In this document: in pieces, positions 52,355 to 59,568 of the stretch
Position numbering within the stretch: position 1 is the first letter of the stretch
Layout: the number at the start of each line of letters is the position of its first letter
NCBI GenBank assembly: GCA_022844205.1
Contig: JALHMF010000001.1
Location: forward strand, 16,615-80,614
DNA: 64,000 nucleotides
Direction: 5' to 3'
Origin: Xanthobacteraceae bacterium
Lineage (GTDB): Bacteria > Pseudomonadota > Alphaproteobacteria > Rhizobiales > Xanthobacteraceae
The notes under the pieces: model-generated
The model's database searches: none
What the model was told of the DNA's origin: nothing
What the model saw: only the letters and a program-made list of their open reading frames with translations
Translations under genes and position numbers: made by a program

Positions 52355-53302
52355 TCATCCCCCCGCCGCCGCAACCGCCGACAGCAACTGCGCCTTCCGC
52401 GTGGTATCCAGCGCTTCCAGCGGCGGGCGCGTGCGGGACCAGTCGGGCGTGCCCTCGCGCGCGGCAAGGATTGCCTTCACGGCAGGAATCCAGCCGAAGG
52501 GTGCCACGGCGGCGCGCACCGCCGAGCAGGCGTGGTGCATGTTTTCCGCGTTCACGGAGTCTTCCCAGTTGTCATAGAGATTGCGGATGTTCCCGACATG
52601 GGTGTTCGCCGTGGCCGAGATGCAGCCGGCAGCACCCCGCCGCATCGCATCGAGCAACAGCGATTCACTGGAAGGAAACACCGCGAAGCCCGGATAGGAA
52701 TCGAGCAATGTGTTCATGTAGTCCACGTCGCCCGATGAATCCTTCAGGCCGACGACGGTGCCCGGGAAATCCTGCATCAGCAGCCCGACGAGATCCGGCG
52801 ACCACTGGATCGCCGTCATCTGCGGAAAATTATAGAGATAGAGCGCCAGCCGCTTGTCGTTTACGCGCCGGATGACTTCGGCCACGAACGCATAGAGGCC
52901 AGCGTCCGACACACCTTTATAATAGAACGGCGGCAGCAGCAGCACGCCGCGCACGCCCTGCGAAACCGCATGACGCGTGAGGCGCACCGCATCGCCGATG
53001 GAAGCCGCCCCCGTGCCCGGCAGAAGCTGCGAGGCGGGCACACCCGCCTTGATCAGCCGCTCGAGCACCAGTTCGCGCTCGCCGAGATCGAGCGAGAGCG
53101 CCTCGCTCGTGGTGCCGAGCACCGCGAGGCCGTGCGCGCCTTCGGCCAAGAGCTTCTTGCAGTGGGTGAAGTAGCGGTCGAAGTCGATCGTGAGGTCCGC
53201 GCGGAAGGGCGTTGCCGCCGGCGGCCAGATGCCGGTCGCGAGTTCGGGACGGACGGTCTTGGTTTCGCCCGGCTTCGCTGCGGCGGGTGCGTTCACGTTC
53301 AT
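52355..53302 (-). CDS. DapA-superfamily class I aldolase/lyase
   Basis: This 315-residue TIM barrel has GTTSEA (63-68), Tyr157 (LYLYNFP) and the Schiff-base Lys187 in GLKDSSGD. These give the N-acetylneuraminate lyase/dihydrodipicolinate synthase mechanism. The GTTSEA sequence, instead of GTTGE, suggests a catabolic lyase rather than lysine biosynthesis. It starts three bases after the amidohydrolase stop, so the two are co-transcribed. The substrate is unknown; an oxo-acid aldol product is likely. Confidence 0.85.
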   Translation of the reverse strand: MNVNAPAAAKPGETKTVRPELATGIWPPAATPFRADLTIDFDRYFTHCKKLLAEGAHGLAVLGTTSEALSLDLGERELVLERLIKAGVPASQLLPGTGAASIGDAVRLTRHAVSQGVRGVLLLPPFYYKGVSDAGLYAFVAEVIRRVNDKRLALYLYNFPQMTAIQWSPDLVGLLMQDFPGTVVGLKDSSGDVDYMNTLLDSYPGFAVFPSSESLLLDAMRRGAAGCISATANTHVGNIRNLYDNWEDSVNAENMHHACSAVRAAVAPFGWIPAVKAILAAREGTPDWSRTRPPLEALDTTRKAQLLSAVAAAGG

Positions 53303-53305
53303 GAT

Positions 53306-54154
53306 TCAGTTGACCCTGCGGGGGCCGAACAGCCGCTCGGCGTTGGAGTAGGCGATGCGGCGGGCCTGGTCGTCGGGCAGTTGCGCGAGCCAGCCGCGAT
53401 AGCCGTTCATGATGTTGTCGTACTGGAACCAGCGCTCGTGGATCCAGGTGTCGGAGCCGAGCAGGAACCGATCCGAGAACCGTGAAAACAAAATCTTCCA
53501 GTCGGCGGAGAGCTTGCCGGATGACTCCACGATGCCGCTGCGGAACGAAAGCTCGCCCATCAGGCTCGGATATTTTTCCATCAGCTCATGCACGCGCGCG
53601 GTGGAGAGCGAGAAGCCGGTATGCGCCCAGATGATCTTGGCGCGCTTGTCGTGCGCGTAGAGAATCTCCAGCGCCTCTTCATCGCAATGGGCATGGATGT
53701 AGAGATCGCGCTCGGCCGCGAAGCGTACGAGCTGCTTCGCGATCTCGCCATGGGCCGCCTTGCCGTAGATATGAAACTCACCGACGCCGCGATAGTAGCC
53801 GCGCTTGTATTCTTCCTCGACCATCGCGAAGATTTCGGGATCGTTGAACCAGGTCTGGATATCGGCGCGCGTCCGGTAGGGGCGGATGAACGGCACGACC
53901 CAGAGATTTTCCGCCTTCGCGTCCATCAGCACATGGGTGCCGATGTTCGGGCGGCTGGTGGAGAGAATGCCGCGCACATTGTTGCGCTGGAAAATCTCCA
54001 GCACCTTGTCGAGCGGCAAGAGTGCCGGCTCCGAATTGTAATGCAGGTGCGCGTCGAAGATGGGCAGCCGTTCCTGCGCGGGCGCCTGCGCGCCGAGCGC
54101 CAGCACCGCCGCGGCGATGGCCGCCACCGATAACCGTTTCACGAGTTTCTGCAT
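53306..54154 (-). CDS. exported amidohydrolase-fold metal-dependent hydrolase
   Basis: This 282-residue protein has a signal peptide ending at about residue 27 (LALGAQAPAQE) and an amidohydrolase-2-type barrel. Metal-site candidates are FDAHLHYNSEP (HxH), HAHCDEEA, IWAHTGFS and the Asp in LLGSDTW. Export to the periplasm is unusual for this family, which is mostly cytosolic. It is followed directly by the DapA-like gene and preceded by tusA. Substrate unknown. Confidence 0.8.
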   Translation of the reverse strand: MQKLVKRLSVAAIAAAVLALGAQAPAQERLPIFDAHLHYNSEPALLPLDKVLEIFQRNNVRGILSTSRPNIGTHVLMDAKAENLWVVPFIRPYRTRADIQTWFNDPEIFAMVEEEYKRGYYRGVGEFHIYGKAAHGEIAKQLVRFAAERDLYIHAHCDEEALEILYAHDKRAKIIWAHTGFSLSTARVHELMEKYPSLMGELSFRSGIVESSGKLSADWKILFSRFSDRFLLGSDTWIHERWFQYDNIMNGYRGWLAQLPDDQARRIAYSNAERLFGPRRVN

Positions 54155-54173
54155 TTGCGCCCCCGCGCTTGCG

Positions 54174-54398
54174 CTATTTTTTCTGGATTCGAAAAACGAT
54201 CAGGTCCGGTTGCTTCCTTGTGTCGAGCAGCGCATCGCCGGTTTCGCGCAAAAGGTTCGGAATGTCGATGCCCGCGAGCGGGTCCGTGCATTCCACCACC
54301 AATTCGTCCCCGGCGGCGATCCGGGTCAGGGCCTTGCGGGTCTTCAGCGCGGGCAGGGGGCATTTCAGGCCGCGCAGGTTCAGGACGGTCTCGGGCAT
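54174..54398 (-). CDS. TusA-family sulfur carrier protein
   Basis: This 74-residue protein has the TusA motif LRGLKCPLPALK with Cys13 as the sulfur-carrying residue (CPxP). TusA-like proteins pass persulfide sulfur to tRNA thiolation, molybdenum cofactor or formate dehydrogenase sulfuration systems. ATG 54398 is chosen over an upstream ATG at 54458 because the family motif starts at once after it. It diverges from the two moeA-like genes across 76 bases, which suggests a link to cofactor assembly. Confidence 0.88.
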   Translation of the reverse strand: MPETVLNLRGLKCPLPALKTRKALTRIAAGDELVVECTDPLAGIDIPNLLRETGDALLDTRKQPDLIVFRIQKK

Positions 54399-54474
54399 GC
54401 CCCGATCTATAGCAGAAATGGCGGGTTTTTCAGCGCGGCTACCGGCTCCGGGCGGCATCGGCTAGACAATCCCC

Positions 54475-55593
54475 ATGAGCTCGCAAACCGAGGCCCTGCA
54501 ACGGATTTCCCGGCTGACGCCGCTACTGGACCTCCTGAAAAAGGTGGCGGCGGTGGCTCCTGTGCCGGCGCGGGAAACCGGGGTCGCCGAGGCCAGCGGC
54601 ATGACGCTCGCGTCGGATGCCGTTGCGGCAGGAGCGATACCGCCGGTTGCCGCCGCACTTCGGGATGGCTGGGCGGTCACTGCTGCCGCGATTTCGGATG
54701 CCGGTCCTTATGCGCCAGTACCGCTCACCTCCCATGCCTGGGTTGAGGCGGGCGGAAGAATGCCGGACGGCGCCGATGCCGTGCTGCCGGTCGATGCGGT
54801 GAATGTTTCGGCGAGTGGTGCCGAAGCATTGGCGCCCGCGGCACCGGGCGATGGCGTGCTGCCGCAAGGCGGCGATGCAGCTTCGGGTGCCGTGCTGCGG
54901 CGCGCGGGACAAATTCTGCGTGGGGCCGATGTCGCGGCTTTGCGCATGGCCGGTGTCCAGAAAGTTTCCGTGCGCGGTCCGCGCGTCGCGATTTTTTCCG
55001 TGCGTATTGCCACGCGCAGCCGGGAAGATTTTATTACGCCCATGATTGTCCGCGCAGTGGAGCAGGCGGGAGGAATGGCGGAGATCGTGCAGGCTTCGAC
55101 GCTCGATGCCGTACTCAGCGGCAAGGCAAGCGATTTCGTCATCAGTGTGGGCGGCACCGGCAGCGGGAAAAAAGATGGATCCATTAAGACGCTCGCGCGT
55201 ATCGGCCGCGTCGAGGCGCATGGCTTTGGCATCGCGCCCGGCGAGACGGCGGCGTTTGGATTTGCGAATGAACGTCCCGTGCTGATGCTGCCCGGCAGGC
55301 TCGACGCGGCACTCGCCGCATTCCTGATCGTCGGCACGGAAATCATCGCGCGGCTTGCAGGCCGCGATGTGCAATCTTCCAGCGCTACCGTGAAGCTCGC
55401 GAAGAAAATCACATCCACGGCCGGACTCGCGGAAATGATCCCCGTGCGGCACGTGGATGACGGCGTCGAGCCGCTCGCCGCCGGGATGCTCACGCTTGCT
55501 TCGCTGTCCAATGCCGACGGCTGGGTGCTGGTGCCGCCGCAGAGCGAGGGCTTCGCGGCGGGAAGTACGGTCGAGATGAGGCCGCTGCCATGA
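54475..55593 (+). CDS. MoeA-like molybdopterin-binding protein, divergent
   Basis: This 372-residue protein follows the MoeA domain order but is strongly diverged. The N-terminal linker region has VAEASGMTLASDAVAAGAIPP and RDGWAVTA in place of the usual SxMDGYAV. The MPT-binding motif reads ISVGGTGSGKKDGSI instead of SSGGVSxGxxD, and MLPGRLDAALAAFLI replaces the LPGNPVS box. The stop overlaps the start of the next gene (ATGA, 55590-55593), so the two are coupled and may act as a pair. Its catalytic competence for Mo insertion is doubtful. Confidence 0.8.
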   Translation: MSSQTEALQRISRLTPLLDLLKKVAAVAPVPARETGVAEASGMTLASDAVAAGAIPPVAAALRDGWAVTAAAISDAGPYAPVPLTSHAWVEAGGRMPDGADAVLPVDAVNVSASGAEALAPAAPGDGVLPQGGDAASGAVLRRAGQILRGADVAALRMAGVQKVSVRGPRVAIFSVRIATRSREDFITPMIVRAVEQAGGMAEIVQASTLDAVLSGKASDFVISVGGTGSGKKDGSIKTLARIGRVEAHGFGIAPGETAAFGFANERPVLMLPGRLDAALAAFLIVGTEIIARLAGRDVQSSSATVKLAKKITSTAGLAEMIPVRHVDDGVEPLAAGMLTLASLSNADGWVLVPPQSEGFAAGSTVEMRPLP

Positions 55594-57581
55594 ACAGCGA
55601 CCGTTCGAAGCCGCCGCCACCCGCCGGTGATCTCTTGAAAAAAATCCGCGCCGCCGCGCGGCAGGAACAGTTTCTTGAAGTGGTGTCGCCCGAAGAAGCA
55701 AAGACGCGCTTCGAAAGCCATCTTGATCTGAAACCCCTCGGCCGCGAAAAGGTTTTGCTCGCGAACGCATTGGGCCGCGTGCTCGCCGACGATCTCGCAG
55801 CCCCCGTCGATGCGCCGCCCTTCGACCGCTCCAATGTCGATGGCTTCGCGGTGAGTGCGTCCGACACCGAAGGAGCGAGCGATGCGGCTCCGCGCAAGCT
55901 CGCATTAAATGCCGAAGTGCTCACCTGCGGCACGGCGCCGGCGCTTACGGTGGCTCCGGGAACGGCGACCGCGATTGCCACCGGGGGTGTCATCCCGCGC
56001 GGAGCGGACGCCGTGGTGATGATCGAATGGACGGATCTGTTCGAAGCGGACCCGCCCGCGATTGAACTCCGCCGTGCTGTCGCGGCGGGACAGTTCGTGT
56101 CTTACGCAGGCTCCGACATTGCGCGCGGAGAAAATCTGCTCCGGGGCGGCATACTGATTGGTTCGCGCGAGATCGGCATGCTCGCGGCCTGCGGCATTGC
56201 GGAGATCGAAGTCGTCCGCAAGCCGAAGGTCGCCGTGCTTTCGACCGGTGACGAACTGGTATCGCCCGGCGAGAAACTGAAACCGGGCAGCGTCTACGAT
56301 TCCAATGGCGCCATCATCGCGGCGGCCATCAGCGAAGCGGGCGGTGAACCGGTTTCCCTGGGCGCGTTTCCCGACGACGAGAAACAACTCGCCGCCGCAC
56401 TCAAGCGCGCACTGGACGATTGCGACATGGTGGTGCTCTCCGGCGGCACCTCCAAGGGTGCCGGCGATTTTTCCCATACGGTCGTCTCAAAGCTCGGCGC
56501 GCCGGGCATTCTCGTGCATGGCGTGGCCCTCAAGCCCGGCAAGCCGCTTTGCCTCGCGGTCATCGGGAAAAAGCCGGTCGTGGTGCTGCCCGGCTTTCCG
56601 ACGTCCGCGATCTTCACGTTCCACGCCTATGCGGCGCCCGTCATCCGCGCCTTTGCGGGCCAGCCGCCGGTGTCGGCGGAGCAGATCAACGCGAAAGTGC
56701 CGGTGCGGCTGCCCTCCGAAATGGGCCGCAAGGAATTCGTGCTGGTGGCACTGGTCGCGGGCGACGGCGAGACGATTGCGTTTCCGATTTCCAAAGGCTC
56801 GGGTGCCGTGACGACATTCTCCGAGGCCGACGGCTTCCTGGAAATCGACGCGCTCGCGAGCGCCCTCGATGCGAACACCGAAAACAAGATCACGCTGCTC
56901 GGCCGCGCTGCGCGGATTCCCGATCTCGTAATCGTCGGCAGCCATTGCGTGGCGCTCGATGCCGTGCTCAGCAAACTCGCCGAGCAAGGCCTGTCCGTGC
57001 GGCGCATTTCGGTTGGCAGCCAGGGCGGCGTGTCGGCGGCGAAACGCGGCGAATGCGATCTCGCCCCCGTGCATCTCGTCGATCCGAAGACCGGCATCTA
57101 CAACGAATATCTGCTCTCGCCCGGTCTCTCACTCGTGAAGGGCTGGGAGCGGATGCAGGGATTTCTCTATCGCCCCGGCGACCAGCGTTTCGAAGGCAAG
57201 CGCGCCGACGAGGCGATCAAGACCGCACTTGCCGATCCTTCCTGCCTGATGGTGAACCGTAATGCGGGGGCGGGCACGCGCGTGCTGATCGACCAGAAAC
57301 TTGGCGGCAAGAAACCCGGCGGCTACGGCAACCAGCCGAAATCGCACAACGCCGCCGCCGCCGCCATCGCGCAGGGCCGCGCCGACTGGGGCATTGCGAT
57401 TTCATCGGTCGCGAAACTCTACGGTCTCGGTTTTCTCCCCATCGCACCGGAACATTACGATTTCCTGCTGGTGGAACAGCGCCATGAACGGGACGCGGTA
57501 AAAGCGTTTTTCAAAGCCTTGCGCGATCCGGATGTGCGGGCGAAAATCGAGCAGCTTGGTATGCGCCCCGTTGATGCGTGA
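55590..57581 (+). CDS. MoeA fused to a periplasmic-binding-protein-like (MoeA-PBP) domain
   Basis: This 663-residue protein has a full MoeA part (about 1-420) with FDRSNVDGFAVS, the Mo-insertion loop VVLSGGTSKGAGDFSHTV and VLPGFPTSAIF. A PBP-like domain of the PF12727 type follows (about 440-655, VIVGSHCVALDAVLSKLAEQ, SVGSQGGVSAAKRGECDLAP, MVNRNAGAGTRVLID). The fusion is known in bacteria and archaea and may add substrate or oxyanion sensing to Mo/W insertion. No signal peptide is present, so the PBP domain is cytosolic. Confidence 0.9.
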   Translation: MNSDRSKPPPPAGDLLKKIRAAARQEQFLEVVSPEEAKTRFESHLDLKPLGREKVLLANALGRVLADDLAAPVDAPPFDRSNVDGFAVSASDTEGASDAAPRKLALNAEVLTCGTAPALTVAPGTATAIATGGVIPRGADAVVMIEWTDLFEADPPAIELRRAVAAGQFVSYAGSDIARGENLLRGGILIGSREIGMLAACGIAEIEVVRKPKVAVLSTGDELVSPGEKLKPGSVYDSNGAIIAAAISEAGGEPVSLGAFPDDEKQLAAALKRALDDCDMVVLSGGTSKGAGDFSHTVVSKLGAPGILVHGVALKPGKPLCLAVIGKKPVVVLPGFPTSAIFTFHAYAAPVIRAFAGQPPVSAEQINAKVPVRLPSEMGRKEFVLVALVAGDGETIAFPISKGSGAVTTFSEADGFLEIDALASALDANTENKITLLGRAARIPDLVIVGSHCVALDAVLSKLAEQGLSVRRISVGSQGGVSAAKRGECDLAPVHLVDPKTGIYNEYLLSPGLSLVKGWERMQGFLYRPGDQRFEGKRADEAIKTALADPSCLMVNRNAGAGTRVLIDQKLGGKKPGGYGNQPKSHNAAAAAIAQGRADWGIAISSVAKLYGLGFLPIAPEHYDFLLVEQRHERDAVKAFFKALRDPDVRAKIEQLGMRPVDA

Positions 57582-57593
57582 ATGAAAAGAATC

Positions 57594-57711
57594 ATCCCTC
57601 CCCTTTAGGGGAGGGAAAGCGAGCGAAGCGAGCAGGGTGGGGTAACCCACTTCCGTGTTGTCTCCCCACCCGGCCGGCTACGCCGGCCACCCTCCCTCCG
57701 GGGAGGGATGA
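57594..57711. repeat. paired CCCTCCC palindromes (family A)
   Basis: CCCTCCCCTTTAGGGGAGGG at the left and CCCTCCCTCCGGGGAGGG at the right enclose a GGGTGGGGTAACCCA / CTCCCCACCC pair. It lies between the MoeA-PBP and WD40-cytochrome genes, just before the latter's start. Confidence 0.85.
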
Positions 57712-57724
57712 AGAAAGCAGCGTG

Positions 57725-59002
57725 ATGTTGTCTCGTCTGATCTGCCTCACTTCATTTTTGCTCTTGTCGGTTTTCTCCGCCCACGCCCAATTGCGCGGGC
57801 ATGGCGGGCCGGTGCGCGCGGTGGCGGTTTCGGCGGACGGGCAGACGGCGATCTCCGGCAGCTTCGATACTTCGGCCATTCGCTGGTCGCTGTCGCGCAA
57901 TGCCGCCGAACAGGTGCTGCGCTTTCACGAAAGTGCCGTGAACGCAGTGGCCGCGCTGAAAGATGGATATGCCACCGGCGGCGAGGACGGAAAAATCGCG
58001 ATCTGGGCCACGGGAAATCCGCTGCCGGCGCAAACGAGGGAAGGCCACACCGCACCCATCGTGGCGCTCGCCCTCTCGCCCGACGGCAATACGCTGGCCT
58101 CGGCGTCGTGGGATCACACGATCCGCCTGTGGCCGCTGGCCGGCGGCGAACCAAAAATTCTCAAGGGTCACACGGCGGCGGTGAATGGCATCGCGTTCTC
58201 GCGCGACGGGAAGCAACTCGTGAGCGCAGGCTACGATGTCGCCGTGCGCTTCTGGCAACTCGATACGGGTGCCGAGGCATCGTTCAACCTGCCGACGCCG
58301 CTGAATGCAATAGCGATTGCACCCGACGGCGAAGTCGTCGCGGGCGGGGCCGACGGGAAGCTCTATTTTCTCAACCAGCGCGGCGAGACGGTCGCGGAGC
58401 TGGAAGTGGCCGAATCGCCGGTGGTGTCGCTTTCGATGTCGAACGACGGCGTACTGGTCGCCGCCGCCGGCATCCGCGGCTCCGTCGGCATCGTCGACCG
58501 TAAAAGCCGAAAAGTGGACCGCACACTCGTCGGCCCCGGCCTGCCGGTGTGGTCGGTGGCATTTTTCCCGGACAACAAGACGGTCATGACGGGCGGCACC
58601 GATCGTCTCGTGCGGCGGTGGGATGCGATCAGCGGCGAGCATCTCGGCGCGGTCGCGGCGGGCGGCCCGGAAGACCCGCTCGCCGCTTACGCGGGCGACC
58701 GTGGCGCGGAAATCTATAAAGCCTGTGTCGCCTGCCACACGCTCACACCGGATGAAGGCAACCGCGCGGGCCCGACGCTGCACGGCATTTTCGGGCGCCG
58801 CATCGCGACGCTGCCCGGCTACAATTTCTCGCCCGCATTGAAACAAATGAGCATCGTCTGGACCCCGGATACAGTGGCGAAACTCTTTGAAGTCGGCCCA
58901 ACTGCCTACACGCCGGGCACCAAGATGCCCGAGCAGACGATTGGATCGGCTGATGACCGCAAGGCGCTGGTGGATTTTCTCGCGAAGGTCACGAAGAAAT
59001 AG
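57725..59002 (+). CDS. exported WD40 beta-propeller fused to a C-terminal cytochrome c domain
   Basis: This 425-residue protein has a signal peptide ending at about residue 20 (LLSVFSAHAQ), about seven WD40 repeats (for example PIVALALSPDGNTLASASWD and IAFSRDGKQLVSAGYD) and a C-terminal class I cytochrome c. The haem motif is CVACH at 334-338, with GPTLHGIFGR after it and a probable axial Met in TPGTKMPEQ. It must be periplasmic and should bind one haem. ATG 57725 is chosen because it starts the signal peptide; the upstream frame reads through a repeat. Redox partner unknown. Confidence 0.88.
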   Translation: MLSRLICLTSFLLLSVFSAHAQLRGHGGPVRAVAVSADGQTAISGSFDTSAIRWSLSRNAAEQVLRFHESAVNAVAALKDGYATGGEDGKIAIWATGNPLPAQTREGHTAPIVALALSPDGNTLASASWDHTIRLWPLAGGEPKILKGHTAAVNGIAFSRDGKQLVSAGYDVAVRFWQLDTGAEASFNLPTPLNAIAIAPDGEVVAGGADGKLYFLNQRGETVAELEVAESPVVSLSMSNDGVLVAAAGIRGSVGIVDRKSRKVDRTLVGPGLPVWSVAFFPDNKTVMTGGTDRLVRRWDAISGEHLGAVAAGGPEDPLAAYAGDRGAEIYKACVACHTLTPDEGNRAGPTLHGIFGRRIATLPGYNFSPALKQMSIVWTPDTVAKLFEVGPTAYTPGTKMPEQTIGSADDRKALVDFLAKVTKK

Positions 59003-59004
59003 AG

Positions 59005-59514
59005 CTAGCGGCAATCTCTGAGCGCCGCCGCAATCGCTTCCGCAGCACCCGCCGTGTTGAAGGTCGCGTGCGACATGCCCGGCCCCGGCGCATCGGCCCG
59101 CACCATCAGCTTCGTTGACGCGCCGACATGACGCGCGAATTCCGCCGCCTGCGCGCCGCTCTGGAAATAGACACTGCGGCGGTCCGAGGATGTCTCCGTC
59201 TGGAAATCCTTCTGCTCGTGCCTGTCGGTGCGATAGCGCACGGTCACTTTCGAGGAATAGCTGACCTTGCCGAGGAACATGATCCGCGCCCCGGTCCTGC
59301 TGCCGTCGCAGAAAATCGAAAGCAGCGCGCCGCGATGGCTGCGATAACTTTGCTGATCGACATCCACGGTCCGCAATTGCGCGACCATGCGCTGCTGACC
59401 GCTCACGAGTTCGGTGGTCTTGCCGACCTGCCACGCGCTCCATTGCGCGGCGGCATTCGTCGCGGCGAGCGTTGAAAGAAAGACAGCAAGCAGGGCGCTA
59501 CTGAAATACCGCAT
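59005..59514 (-). CDS. small exported protein of unknown function
   Basis: This 169-residue protein begins with a signal peptide (FSSALLAVFLSTLAATNAAAQ) and then a beta-rich region (WSAWQVGKTTELVSGQQRMV, GALLSIFCDG, RIMFLGKVSYSSKVTVRYRT). It ends AAEAIAAALRDCR, giving two Cys that could pair. The layout resembles small secreted proteins of the VasI/IalB-like type, but I cannot assign a family firmly. It converges on the WD40-cytochrome gene with two bases between stops. ATG 59514 fits the signal peptide better than ATG 59550. Confidence 0.6.
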   Translation of the reverse strand: MRYFSSALLAVFLSTLAATNAAAQWSAWQVGKTTELVSGQQRMVAQLRTVDVDQQSYRSHRGALLSIFCDGSRTGARIMFLGKVSYSSKVTVRYRTDRHEQKDFQTETSSDRRSVYFQSGAQAAEFARHVGASTKLMVRADAPGPGMSHATFNTAGAAEAIAAALRDCR

Positions 59515-59568
59515 GACCTCTCCCGCTCGAAATCGTGACGGGAGATGCAAAACCGCGCAACCGGAATT

